From NCBI GenBank assembly GCA_037042915.1, contig CM073196.1:2356001-2420000 (forward strand): DNA of 64,000 nt, read 5' to 3'. Position 1 is the first letter of the stretch. Each line of letters begins with the position of its first letter. Below are positions 1 to 12,007 of the stretch, piece after piece. The position numbers and the translations under genes are program-made. Origin of the DNA: Auricularia sp. M13. Its lineage: Eukaryota > Basidiomycota > Agaricomycetes > Auriculariales > Auriculariaceae. A model generated the notes under the pieces. It had not been told where the DNA came from, did not search any database, and saw nothing but the letters and a program-made list of their open reading frames with translations.

Positions 1-70
1 AGTCTGGCGGCCGTAAAGGCTGCCCGCTTTCGAATGCGGCAATACGAGCCTGCAACGTCGAGGATGGCAT
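1..70 (-). CDS. Partial 5' end of an unidentified gene running off the left edge
   Basis: Only a few codons lie inside the window. Reading leftwards from an ATG at 68-70, the frame is open to the edge and contains a segment like L-Q-A-R-I-A-A-F-E-S-G, which resembles the 'RIAAFE' stretch near the N-terminus of some fungal SH3-adaptor-like proteins. That resemblance comes from memory and rests on very few residues. An upstream in-frame ATG near 150 would also be possible. Function is unknown, and whether this is coding at all is uncertain. Confidence 0.25.
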   Translation of the reverse strand, partial: MPSSTLQARIAAFESGQPLRPPD

Positions 71-371
71 TGTCGAAGGCCACGGAGTGAAGCAAGTCCG
101 GCGGCGCGTCGCGGGCTTGCACGATTGCTTCCGTGCCAAAACATGTGCATATGACATATGACCCGGCGTGACAGGTGACAGGTAATTTTCGAACGTGGGA
201 ACAACTGCCATGGAAATATTGGGAAAGAACGAAAGGATTATGATTCCAATATATGAGAGTGTGGACAGCTAGTCTATTACACAGCACAGATAATAATCTG
301 AGGTCCCGGCAACCAGTGACCTACGCGTGACAGGCAAGGAATCCTGGAAGGAAACACCGGCTCCAGCTCGT
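71..371. other. Intergenic, PHO84-like 3' end to left-edge gene
   Basis: AT-richer than the flanking genes. I see no convincing reading frame or RNA gene. It should hold the 3' end of the transporter transcript and the promoter of the left-edge gene. Confidence 0.4.
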
Positions 372-2548
372 TCAGGCATCGTCGTGGGGTTTGCCAACCG
401 CGGGTAGAACAGTTATGCCCGGCATGCTCTGTTGACCAGCCACCCCTTGAACAAATTCGTCCTGGTTCTCGTTGGATAACTCCTCCAGGCTGCGGTTCTT
501 CGTCTCGGGGAGAAGAAGGGTCGAGAAGATGCCGGTCAACATGAAGAACGCAAAAATTTCCAAGCTCAAAATCTATCAGTCAATGAGCTGATTGCACGCC
601 GTGGTGGCTTACATGTGGTTGATCCATTTGCTTGGTCCTCCGCGGTCCTTGAGACGAGCAAAGCCGACTTGTGCAATGATAGCACCAAGTTTACCGCTGG
701 CCGCCGAGATACCGTGTCCGGTTGAGCGATAACGTGTAGGGAATGCTTCTCCGGGAACGACGAAGGTGGTCGTGTTCGGGCTGCATTCACTTTAGTACGC
801 GATCTCCCAATAGAACTGATAGCTGAATCACCCAAAATTTTGGAAGAAGTTTGCAAGACAGTACAGGAAGACGAATGCCCCTTTGCTGTGGTCTATGATG
901 GCGTTATATCCGAAGCCCATAACTGCCGGCGGTTCATAAGTCGGGACTGTAGGAGGAAATGGAGGATGGAGTGGGCGTACTTGCAAAAATAATGGTGAGA
1001 AGGATAAATCCCATGAGCTGGATTGGTTTGCGTCCCCACGAGTCAATGAAGAGGAACGAAACCCAGTAACCTGGGATAAGACCCGCGGCAGACAAAACCA
1101 AATTGCCGACAGAGACGTTCTTCAGTGTGGTGTAAATCTTCTCTTGCGGGGTTCCAGTGCTCCCAGAGCCAAAGCCTATGGCTTCGAGCACAATTGAAGA
1201 GTTCAAGCCGAGGCCGTAGAATGCGACCTTTCCAGGAGCGTCAGATTCGTCAACTGACATATGGTGGCTAAACGTACGTCGAGTGCAAACCAAGAATAGG
1301 CAGCGCCAAAGAGAATCTTGAAGTTTTTCCATTCCGAACTATACATGGCGTTGTGAACGGATGTTCCATGCTCCCCGTGCTAGTGGAGCTGACTCACAAG
1401 TACCGAACGAAGTCGGACCGCGACGCCTTGGGTGCTTGGACGCGCTGAACGATGGCATCTGGGTCTACGACATAAGTACCACTGGTAAGGAACGTGTCGA
1501 CGTCCTGGGTCGCCTGCTTGACATTGCGCTCGATGTCCATAGTGAAGCGAGGCGTCTCCGGGATGGTGAGGCGGAAGTAAAGCGCAATTGCGCCAGGGAT
1601 ACAACCCAGACCGATCAAGAGACGCCAGCAGAAGTCGACGTGGTTGGGTTGGCCGACTGGGTCGTTGAGAATGGCGCTCTTGTATGCGGACACGACGATG
1701 AGAGCAATCAGAGCGGCGGCTGGGGTACTGTCAGCAATGCTACGAGGCAATTGGTCGCACGCCTACCGAAGTTACCAAAGCCCTGCGCCGCAAAGACGGC
1801 AGTCATGAGACGACCTCGGGTTCGCGTTGCAGCGAATTCACTGGAGATGACGGCGGATAAAGGATAATCTCCTCCGATTCCCACGCCCATCTGCCGTTGG
1901 ATGAGACCTCATTCGCCGAGCCGGTGGATGTGCAACTCAGAGGACTCACGATGAATCGCCAAACAATAATGACACCGATGATTGAGACGGCGGGACCAGA
2001 ACCACTAAGGGCTTGCGCCATTGTCGCGACAATAATGATGCACAACTGAAAAGAATGAGAAACGCACAGACTGAAGGGTCGACACCGCACCTCAACACCG
2101 TACATGCGCTTCCTGCCGACGACGTCGGCGAGCCACCCGAATAACAACTGGCCGACCAACGTCCCCACCGGACTCGCAACTTTGACGCCTAGGTCCTGAT
2201 TGGGATTGAGCTTTCCGCCAACGCCATAGACTTGTCCGAGCATTGTCGAAGCGATGTTGATAGCGAACAAATCGTAGGCCTTCGTCGTCGCAGCGAGTCA
2301 GCCGTCAGATTCCGATGATGACCACGTGTGGTGAGAAGTACGCACATCGGTGAAGAATCCCACGCCTGCGACGAGGCAGACCTTAACATGGAACCAGGAG
2401 AACTTTGCATTGTCGACTTCGGCAAGCGCGACACGGCGACGCTCGTTCAAGTTGGCCGTCGGGCCGTACGCCTGGGAGGACCCGCTATCCTAGAAATAAA
2501 GTCGGCATCATTGCAGGCGATGACCACGGTGCTGACCTGTTTTTCCAT
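372..2548 (-). CDS. PHO84: High-affinity inorganic phosphate:H+ symporter (PHO84 type, MFS)
   Basis: A plasma-membrane proton-coupled phosphate importer of the major facilitator superfamily PHS branch. In order the exons give: a short N-terminal tail ([15 protein letters not shown]), TM1 with [13 protein letters not shown], the loop motif [14 protein letters not shown] (the MFS G-x-L-x-D-x-x-G-R-K/R signature), GIGGDYPLS with SEFA, the cytosolic loop with [15 protein letters not shown], and the C-terminal signature [16 protein letters not shown] followed by RYRSTGHG. After TM12 comes [11 protein letters not shown] and a short acidic tail. The first coding exon is only 12 nt (ATG at 2546-2548, encoding M-E-K-Q), followed by a 47-nt GT-AG intron. 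About eight introns interrupt the gene. In other fungi the family is induced by phosphate starvation, but I found no clear Pho4-type CACGTG/CACGTT element near the start. Identification is firm; exact splice sites are not. Confidence 0.9.
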
Positions 2549-4517
2549 TGGCGCAAACGGGCAAGAAAGGAATGCAGTCTCGCTTTCTTGCACCGACTCT
2601 TAAAGCCGCGGACTCATGCAGGGGAGCCAATAGGATTGCGCGATGGCGAACGTGCGCGGGGTGCCTAGATGTCAGTGCACTCTCAAACAAGCCGATGCGG
2701 GACTGCCCACACGTCTCTCCGACTCTAGCACTTCTCCTAACAACAAGCCATGTGCTAGACAGCCACCGTCCCGGTGTTTAGGAAAACGCGCCGATACGGG
2801 GACGCCAGCATCGCTCAATGCCGAACCGGTGAGCACGTTCGCTGAAGTTCCTGCCAGGATCTTTGATTGCTAAAAATAATGCGCAATCTGATGCTGAGGC
2901 TGTGCTGAATGCACTGGACAGTAGTCTAAAAATACATTGCCAGGAAGTTGCGGCGTTCGAGTCGGACTCCGAGGCACATCTCACGCGCTTTACGACTTGA
3001 CCTCAGATCAGCTCATTAGGTATGTGCCGCGTCGCAGGCCAGATACTGGAGGCGCTGATATTAGGGGCGATGTCCGATGCGTTGAACTCTGAGGAGAATG
3101 CAAAGGAAGTTCGTCTCGGACGGCGGTTGTTGGCATTGTCGGTGGACACGAAATTTGTCGTTGTCGAATACCGTCAGGGAGTATCGAGTTGTGTGCCTGA
3201 GCGTCGCGGCGGACGCACAAGCTTCCGGCAGCATTGCGTCGCGATCGTGTTCCCCGAGGAGATTCAGGCGGTAGGACATACTGAGCATCCCGATATCGAG
3301 TAAATTCATGTGACGAGCCGCTGCGTAATATGCAATTCCGATGAGGCCGACCGCTCCAGGTTTAGGTGATAGCTGTGAGATTCTCCTCAGGCCTTGGCTG
3401 AAGGCAGTGGATGAACATCTGCAATTGGCAATGGCTCACTGCTTGGCACGTGCTTCATACCCAGAGTACTCGCGCATTGATAATCGCAGTGACACGGCCA
3501 TGCCTGCGCAAATGATCCATGAGTTCTGCTTCTCAAGAGGACCTCGATACTTGCCCGAGGAAACCTGAACAGGGGCCATTGTATTGCTCATCTCGTCGGG
3601 AACCCTATTGCACGCAATGGCTATAAGCCAGTGCTCCGACGCCGTCCGAGTATAACAGCTGCAAAATTGTTCAGGGCGTAGAGCAGGTACCCCGGGCGAG
3701 CGAACAGTGATCGTGTGATTATGATTGGCCATATGGCATAGAGTGCAGCAGGGGTCAGCATACTTTTCCCGCTTGGGATGTTTGCATTGATAACGTTCAA
3801 GTGCCACTTTCGTCCTGGAGTGAAGGTATAACTTGGTCTAAATTACCTTCGTTCAGGATGCATATGGTATATAAGCACCTTGAACGCCATCGACCATTTC
3901 GAACCGCAAAGGGAGCATTAACGACTAGGAGCGTCGCAGGGTCCAGAGCTCGATAGTTAGTTGACAAGGACGCGGCCCAGTCACGGTGAGTCCGAGAACG
4001 AAGGCAAAGTTGAGCCAGGCCACACAGACGCAGATTCGCAGGTGACGAGCAGCAACGTTCGAGTTGTGGGCCCACATGGATCGTTGTAGACACAAGTTAT
4101 CGCGGCGAGTACACACAACCTGTGTGGAAACAGTCCTCCATGCCGGACAAGACGGTTAGTGCTCGGCTGAGCTACAGCGCTCGACAACATCAATCAAGCC
4201 GTCGTTGTTGAACATGGAAATGCGTGGGATAGCGCACATATCCAACTTGTGCCAGGTTCGGATAGGACGGCAAGCTTGGACTGAGCCAAAGTCAGCAGTT
4301 GGCCGGAGCTCGAGAGCAGGAGGTCACCAACTCCGACAGTGTCATATGATACAGTTCGAGCACCTTCCACAGAAAGATTGCTGTCGAGTTCCTTAAATCC
4401 TGCTCGTGGCGAGCGTGCCATTTTTGAGTGCTTGAGTGCGCTATACATACTGTACTACATGCAAGGAGAGATAGCAACGGTCCGCGTAGAACGCAGTTGA
4501 CAATTGGTGTCAAATGT
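2549..4517. other. Gene-poor stretch between the phosphate transporter and LEU4
   Basis: About 2 kb with only short, overlapping frames on both strands (the longest near 3022-3303 + and 3436-3807 -). None shows a domain I recognise, and there is no consistent exon-intron pattern, terminal repeat, poly-A tail or transposase motif. It may be a long promoter for the transporter plus the LEU4 3' region, or it may hold decayed coding sequence. Nothing in it can be named. Confidence 0.4.
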
Positions 4518-7074
4518 TCAGTTTTTCAGCTGGATGTCGAGGCCATTGACGGCGCTGAGGATGGCCTTGAGGCCCGAAGCAGTGATGTCCTCGTCAACTG
4601 CGACGCCCCACGCGCTCTGCTTGCTGCCGTCCTTGCCGGTGAGAACGAGTTCGATGTACGACGCGGCCTGAACGTCGGCACCCTCGCCAATGGAATGCTC
4701 CGAGAATTCGCGCAGCGCAAGGTCGCCCTCGATTAGGGACTGCAGGCCAGCGATCAACGCAGAGAGCGGGCCGTTGCCCTCACCCTGGACGGATGTCGAG
4801 GCACCGTTGATGGAGAGCTCAGCGTCGATTCTCCTGCGGCCATCGGTGCTGGTCTGCTCCGTCTTGAATCCCGCGAGCTGGAACTTCTGGTTCTCGCGGA
4901 AGTAGGTTTCGCGGAAGAGATCCGTCAGCTTCTCAGCGGAGATCTCGTTGTTCGACTCGCGCGCGACGCGCTGCACAGTCTCGAAGAACGCCGACTGCAT
5001 TCTCCGCGGAATCTCGAGGTTAAGACCGTTAAGCACGATGGATGCAACGTCAGCCTGGCCGGAGCGCGCGTTGTAGCCGACGTTGAGCTTGAGCTCGGGG
5101 AGGGCACGGTCACCGATAGAGGCATTCACAGCGCTGATAACGGCGTGCAAACCAGAGCCAGCAATGTCTGAGTCGATGCCGACACCCCACCATGCCTTGC
5201 TCTTGTCGCGCGGGTCTGCCTTCGGGTCGGTCAATTCAACGTAAGATGCAGCCTTGACGGAGGTGCCCTGGCCAATGCTGTGTTCCGTGTACTCGCGAAT
5301 ATGGAGGTCGATATCGAGATGTTCGCGCAGAGCATCGAGCAGAGCCGAGAGGGGACCGTTGCCGTCGCCGCGAATGACACGAGCAACACCGTCCACAGAA
5401 ATGGTACCGTCGAACCGACGAGGCGCATCTGGATCCTGCGACGTCGCAGCATCGCCAACGGTCGAGATCTTGAAAGAGCGCAGCGCAATACGCCCCTCAT
5501 GCTGAGGCCCCAGATGGTACGTTTTGCGGAAAGCGGTGGTGATGTCTTCGACAGACATCTCGCGCGCCTCGCGGTCGGCAATGTCCTGGATAACCTGGTA
5601 GAATGCAACCTGCATGCGACGTGGCATGTCGAGCAACAAGTGCTGCTTGACGATGTACGCAATACCGCCCTTGCCAGACTGCGAGTTGACGCGGATGACA
5701 GCCTCGTAGTTGCATCCGAGGTCAGCAGGGTCAATGGGCAAGTAGGGCATATCCCAGTATTGAGGCTTGCCCTCGGCGGCTGCAGCAGCGTGACGTTTTG
5801 CCTGCACCTCGAAACCCTTCTTGATGGCATCCTGGTGCGAGCCGGAGAACGCAGTGAAGACGAGCTCGCCGGCGTACGGGTGACGCGGGTGTACGGGAAG
5901 GTCGTTGCATTGGGTGACGACGTCAATGCAATGCTGAATGTCGCTGAAGTCCAAGTTGGGTGCTACGCCTTGCGTGTAGAGATTGAGCGCCAACGTGACG
6001 AGGTCAACGTTACCAGTCCGCTCGCCGTTGCCGAAGAGACAACCTTCTACACGGTCACCGCCAGCGAGGAGACCCAGTTCGGCCGCGCCAACGCCAGAAC
6101 CTTTGGTCGATTAGCACAGTGAAATCCATCCGCAATATTTGCTGACCTCTGTCATTGTGCGGGTGCAGGCTGATCGTAATCTTGTCCCGCTCCGAGATAT
6201 TGCGGCAGAAGTACTCGACCTGTCCGGTCTAGATGAGACCCTGACGCATACATTCAAGTCGGAAGCATTGTCACCTGGTCCGCATAATGGTTTGGAGGAG
6301 CGACCTCGACGGTGGCCGGAAGATTGAAGATAATCCTCTCCTCGTAGTCGGTGCCCGCCTTGCCCCAAGCCTTCTTGACCGCTTCGCAGACTTCGACCGC
6401 GAACTCGGGCTCGGTTTGAGTGAAAGTCTCTGGGCTGTACTCGTAGCGGAATTGCGTGCCATACTTCGCGGTACACTCGTCCGTGAGCTTGCGGACGAGC
6501 TCGGTCTGCTTGACTGCGAGCGCGATGGTTTCCTCCTTCGAGTTGCGGAAGACGACGTCGCGGAAGGTGGGCGAGGTGGCGTTGTACATGTGGATGATGG
6601 CGCGCTTGGAGCCCGCAACCGAGTCGATTGTGCGGCGGATGAGGTCTTCGCGCGCGGCGGTCAAGACCTAGAACGGCGGTGAGGTCATGTTGCCGGTCCG
6701 TCCGGCGCAAGAGCGCACCTGGAGCCAGAGGTAGTCCGGGACCTCCTTCTGTTCGATGAGGCCGCGCACAAACGCAAAGTCGGTCTCGCTGGCCGCGGGG
6801 TACGCGACCTCGACCTCCTTGAAGCCGCACTTGACGTGCAGCTCGAAGAACAGGCGCTTTTGCGCGATGGTCATCGGGTTCGCCAGCGACTGGTTGCCGT
6901 CTCTGAGATCGGTGGCGAGCCAGTGGGGGGCCGTGCGCGTGACGCGGGAAGGCCATTGCCTGTTTTCGAGCTGAATGGGCGTGTACGGCCGATACTTTTG
7001 GGACGGGTCGGCGCTGGAAAGCGTGCCGCTGAGCACAAAGTGAAAAGGCGGGTGGCAGACGGCGCTCACAGCAT
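4518..7074 (-). CDS. LEU4: 2-isopropylmalate synthase
   Basis: Catalyses acetyl-CoA + 2-ketoisovalerate to 2-isopropylmalate, the committed step of leucine synthesis. The N-terminal TIM-barrel domain is shown by [17 protein letters not shown], then DLRDGNQSL (the catalytic-site motif), [17 protein letters not shown], and SLHPHNDRG with the metal-binding Hx[23 protein letters not shown] follows, then a long C-terminal half matching the subdomains and the leucine-binding regulatory domain. The regulatory part contains two similar blocks with GNGPLSAL and SIGxGxxVxAASYVEL, implying internal duplication. The first coding exon is only 5 nt (ATGCT, ending at 7070), followed by a 56-nt intron that splices to give M-L-A-D-P-S-Q-K. 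The gene is divergent from the tRNA synthetase across 185 bp. Feedback inhibition by leucine is known for the family and expected here because the regulatory domain is intact. Confidence 0.93.
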
Positions 7075-7259
7075 CTGGGACAGGTAACGGCGAGAAAGAA
7101 TGGCGGGCTGCAGCCTGGCGTTGGCTGACCGGGCGGCGAACATGGCTGGCGAGGGCAAGTGACTCGAGCACTGGAGTCAAGTTCCAGTCACGGTTGGCGC
7201 CCAGCCGGCCAGGATATATTCTCGCTCGGCCTGCGCCGGCCGACGACTCCGTTTCGGAC
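7075..7259. promoter_or_regulatory. Shared divergent promoter, LEU4 / glutamyl-tRNA synthetase
   Basis: 185 bp separate the two start codons. A TATA-like ATATATT lies at 7214-7220, about 40 bp before the synthetase ATG. Control of both genes from this short region is inferred from the arrangement. Confidence 0.45.
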
Positions 7260-9985
7260 ATGGCCAGCCTCACAGTCGCGCTTGCTGACAGCCCGTTCCC
7301 GTACGCGGCCCTCGCGCTCGCCAGCTTCCTGCGCGCCAGCATCGACTTTGGCGACAAGACCGAGCTCAGAGACGAGTCCGGCGCGACCGTCACCGGTCTC
7401 GAGCCCATCCTCGACGCGCTGGTCAAGGGCAAGAACATCGCCGGAACATCGAGCAAGGTACGCAGAGCCGCGCAGCATACATTGCGCGCGAATAAGACGC
7501 GTAGCAGGCCGCATCCTTCATCGACATCGCCCGCGCATTGCCCGCGCCAGCGACGCCGTTCCCGCAAATCACAAAGGCCATCGACACGCTCGATGACCAC
7601 CTCGCCTTCCGCACTTTCATCGTGGGTCACGAGCTGTCTGCCGCCGACTTTGCAGTCTGGGGCGCGATCAAAGGCGCGTTGGCATCGTCCTCTGCAATCC
7701 GCCACCGGCTAAATGGGCCGTGCATACAGCGAGCTCGAAAGCACTCGGCGTCCTCAAATCCGGCCAGCATCCGCATCTTGTTCGCTGGATCGCGTACATC
7801 GACAATCTGCAGAGCACCATCGATGCCATCGCTCTCCTTACCGAGGCCAAACACAACAAGGTGCGTGTCCGTCGCGTGCCAGATGAGCATCTGCTCACTC
7901 ACCACTCTCAGGCAAAATCGAGCAAGACTGCTGCAGGATTCTCCCTGGGACTGCCGGGAGCGGTACATGGCAAAGTAGTCACTCGCTTCCCGCCCGAGCC
8001 CAGTGGCTATCTCCACATTGGCCATGCGAAGGCTGCAATGCTCAACTATTACTTCGGCAAGGAGATGTATGGCGGCAAGTTCATCGTTCGCTTCGACGAC
8101 ACCAATCCTAGCAAGGAGAAGGTAAGTGCATAGCTGATTTCAACGCCTCATCGTACTCATCCTTGTCTGCAGGATGAGTTCGAGCAGACAATCCTCGAGG
8201 ATCTCGAAATGTTGGGCATCCGTGGAGACGTCATCACACATACCTCCGACCACTTCCAAAAATTGTTCGACTATGCCATCGAAATGATCAAACGCGGCAA
8301 GGCGTATTGCGACGACACCGAGCAGATGGACGTGAGTTTTACGCCTTCTACAAATCGAACGTTCTTCTGACCATAGACCGTCGCGCAGATGCGCCACCAG
8401 CGTATGCACGGCATCGCGTCTGCGCGGCGCGACGCAACCGTCGAGGAGAACCTCGCTCGCTTCGCTGAGATGGCGAAGGGCACAACGGAGGGCAAGCGCT
8501 GGTGTTTGCGCGCGAAGCTGAGCGTCGATGACCCCAACAAGGCGCTGCGGGACCCCGTCATTTATCGTTGCAACGATACGCCGCATCATCGCACAGGGTA
8601 AGCTCTCTACTTTGAACGCAAACCATTATTGACCCAAGATACAGGGACAAGTGGAAGGTCTACCCAATTTATGACTTCGCGTGCCCAATCGTCGACTCAA
8701 TCGAAGGCGTCACCCACGCGCTCAGGACGAACGAGTACCGCGACCGCAACCCGCAGTATAAATGGATGATCGAAGCCCTCGGTCTCCGGCCAGTCGAAAT
8801 CTGGGACTTCAGGTGAGCGATACTGACGACTTGGCCGCGCTCTATGCTTAAATTAGTACCTCAGCCGTTTGAACTTCGTGTACACGCTCCTCTCCAAGCG
8901 TAAGCTGCACTGGTTCGTCGAACAAAAGCTTGTTCGTGGTTGGGACGACCCGCGGTTCCCGACAGTGCGCGGAATCCGCAGACGCGGTATGACTGTCGAG
9001 GCCATCAAGCAGTACATGCTACTCCAGGGTCCATCTCAGTTGCCCGTTGCACTTGAATGGGACTCGATTTGGGCCATCAATAAGAAGGTCATTGACCCCA
9101 TCGCGCCCTCGTTACTGGGCGATTGCGAAGGAGAACAAGTGCGTGTTACGCAAACCTTGCGCAAGGCTGTTCTCATGACTTGCCTTTCTGTCTAGGGTGA
9201 AGGTTACGATCACGAATGGACCAGCGCAATCGGAGACCAAGACCCTTCCTTTGCACAAAAAGAACGCCGACGTCGGAACGAAGCAGACTTTGTTCAGCTC
9301 GACCATCTACGTCGAGCAGGAGGACGCCGCGTCATTTGAGGACAACGAAGAGATCACGCTCATGGACTGGGGCAACGCCTTCGTGCGCAAGAAGACGCTT
9401 GGCCCGTCCGGCGTTGTGACGTCTCTTGAAATGGAGCTCTTCCTCGAGGGCGACTTCAAAAAGACCAAGAAGAAGGTCACTTGGCTCGCCGACGGCGAGT
9501 TCGAGCCCGTCCGCCTCCTGGACTACGACTACCTCATCACCAAGAAGGCGCTCGAGGAGAATGATGAGCTCACGGACTTCGTCACGCCGCAGACCGAGTT
9601 CATCATCGAGGCGTTCACTGACGCCAACGTTCGCACCTTGAAGAAGGGCGACATAATCCAGTTCGAGCGCAAAGGGTATTATATCTTCGATGGACAGCGG
9701 GACGGTGCGCGCGACTTCATTACCATCCCTGATGGCCGCGCCGCCAGCGTCGCGAGCAAGGCCGCTGCTGCTGGCATCACCGGGCCTGTAGCAGGGGCCC
9801 CAAAGCTAGGCGCCCAGTCCTGGGGCAAGGGCGGGTCGAAGCAAGCTACGCCCGCCGCTGCTGGGGACGAGTTTGGCCTGACGACCAAGATGTACAAGGT
9901 CGACTCTGTCTATGGCAACGAACCGCCCCCGAAAGCAGACACCAAGATGTACGACGTTGATAGCGTGTATAAGGGTGCCGCCTGA
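7260..9985 (+). CDS. GUS1: Cytosolic glutamyl-tRNA synthetase (with a one-base frame break)
   Basis: Charges tRNA-Glu in the cytosol. The N-terminal part ([20 protein letters not shown] to [12 protein letters not shown]) is a GST-like domain, which in the family binds an Arc1-like cofactor. The class I catalytic domain follows: [18 protein letters not shown] contains the HIGH box, then [41 protein letters not shown], and LLSKRKL as the KMSKS-equivalent loop. The C-terminal anticodon-binding beta-barrels end in a Gly/Ala-rich tail with two copies of KMY-x-V-DSVY. About eight introns are present. The frame breaks at 9106-9109: removing one C from the CCC run restores [14 protein letters not shown], which then joins in frame across the next intron to KVKVTITNG. 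An assembly indel is likely, since the enzyme is essential and the downstream exon is intact. Confidence 0.93.
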
Positions 9986-10206
9986 TGTCGTTGCATGCCA
10001 CAGTCGGATGCGAGTATCCGACGTTGAGCTAACATTCAATATACCAAAACGAAAGCGTACAGGGTGCGAGCGAAGCGAACTATGCAGAAAGAGGATAACG
10101 ATGAGTACAACAGGGAGTCTCGATAGCAGCGAGCATACGTGCCCGACCCGGAAATAATATCGTAGAAATCCGAGGGCATGAGGGAACAAGATATAAATCA
10201 TGGGAA

Positions 10207-11872
10207 TTATGAGTCCTTTGCTTTTCGAGGCGTCCTACGAGGCGTCCCTGGCGGGCGCCTAGGTGGAGGTGCTGTAACAGCAGTATATTTGCCCACGCCT
10301 GCGTCCGGCGGCGCAGCGGCGATGGACTGCCGCGTACGTCGGATAGGTGCGCTGATTTGCGAGTCTGGTCGCGCAGCGTCTGTGCGCGATATACCACGCA
10401 GGAGCAAATAGGGTCTTGCCCGGGCGGGTCACTTGAAGTCGCGATCATCTTGCTCATCCCTGAAGAAGGCGCAGCGTTCGATGTCGATGCCGGGTACTGC
10501 ACCGAGCGTGACTTGAGTGTCTCCCCAAGGTTGCCGAATATGGCATCCAGCTTGCCCTGCACCTGTTCCGCGAGTACGGAAGCGGTGGTCACCGTCTGAT
10601 GTAGCTTATCGGACTGTTGAAGAGTAAATGCTTAGTATCAGCAGATGACTACGGCGGCTCACTTTGAATCCAAGTGTTTTCAGCCTGGCGCTGATGGGAC
10701 TTTGGGCCCTAATTCGATTTGATTCCCCGGATATAGATGCTCGTCGTTGTCGATTCGTGCGAAGGGAGTCTCTGGCAGCTGTTGCTGCCTCGCTCCAACG
10801 GTCATCCAACTCGTTATCCCAGGGCTCCCAATCAGAAACTTCACGCTCCTTCGCCTTGCCCTTGTCTTGAGAGCGTGATAACTGTTCCCGCTGCAACTCG
10901 AGCGAGGAGACAACACTGGCATTCCGGCCCTTGTACTCCTGTGTTAACTCCGTCCAGGAGGCATCTTCTATCTTCGCCCTGTCAGAACAAGCGCATGTCA
11001 GACTTGCATCCAAGATTTCGTCAATACCGTGCGCACTGAGTTATGCCAGACATAAAATCGCTTTTCCGCTTTAAGTTTTTGACATTCTGCGGGTGCGGCG
11101 CCAGGTTTGCTGGTGGTGCAGCAGGAGGCTTATCACCACGGCCCATGACGTTCGTGTCCAACTTGCCCTCTGCAAGCAGTTTCATGACCTCGTCCTGAAT
11201 ATCCCGCGCTAGCTTCGCATCCTTCGTGGACAGCGGAGGCGGCCTGGGCTGGTTCCCGGACGATGAGGCTGATGGGGGCTGGTTGGTTGCCCACGAAGCA
11301 CACCACATGAGAAGATGTCGCGTGCGCAAGGCCTCTGGCAGGTCCGGCGGGAGATGCTTATGATAGAGGGACGTAGGCACTGTAGGATGCGGTTGGGCTG
11401 GTAGAGAGGTAACATGAGCGGAAGGCGGGCCAGGGCGGTCGTGCGACGTACAGATGACCCCGCTGCCCATGCTCGAGCTCGCTCTCTTTCCCCGCGTAGA
11501 GCGCGATGCCTTGTGCCTCTTGTCGACCTCTGCTCTGAGAGTCCGGTTCTTGTCGATGACGGGCGTGTCCTGGTTCGCGAGACGGACTAGCTCATTCTGG
11601 ACGGACTTGCTGGTGCTGGCGAACGCTGGCGGCGCAGGCACGCGCGGCTTACGCGTCGCCGATTGCTGGGATGAGGACGGCGCAGGAAGGGAGATATCTT
11701 GCTGGGACTGGCTCGCGTCCTTGGCCGTCTTGCGCTTCTTAGGCGCAGCCGCGACCGGGTCCACGTCCGGCGCCTTGCGTTTGGCCGTCGCCGCCGCGGA
11801 CATGGATGCGAACGAGCGCTCTGGCGGCAGCTGATTGTGGGAGGAGCCATTCGCTTGCATCGTCGCCAGCAT
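10207..11872 (-). CDS. DSN1: Kinetochore subunit Dsn1/Mis13 of the MIND (Mis12) complex
   Basis: The MIND complex links inner-kinetochore chromatin proteins to the Ndc80 microtubule coupler. The recognisable core is LYHKHLPPDLPEALRTRHLLMWCAS, which matches the family signature Y-x-H-I/L-x-x-x-L-P-x-x-x-R-x-x-x-L-L-x-W-C. It is preceded by a basic, low-complexity N-terminus (KRKAPD, PKKRKTAKD, a likely nuclear signal) and followed by an acidic, predicted helical middle (LARDIQDEVMKLL; ASWTELTQEYKGRN). An intron near 10979-11042 splices to give ITQAKIEDASWTE. The C-terminal part should read LLRGISRTDAARP, a known family motif, but is out of frame. Either one G is missing in the GGG run at 10411-10413, or a 53-nt GTGACC...CACAG intron skips it; I favour the indel. 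The end RRPPGTPRRTPRKAKDS is basic and proline-rich. Confidence 0.82.
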
Positions 11873-12007
11873 ATGACCCCACGGCGCCGGATACAGTTGC
11901 TATCGGTGAGGAGGAGAATCAAGCCTTGGGAGAACGGTTCAATCGGAGTTTCATTCCACCCAACCTCCTCAATCAACACCCCCACGTGAGCTTCTAAGAT
12001 ATGTAGA

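Noticed and set aside
3022-3303. 93-codon plus-strand frame in the gene-poor stretch
   Set aside because: No domain, no exon context and equally long frames on the other strand; kept only as part of the unexplained stretch.
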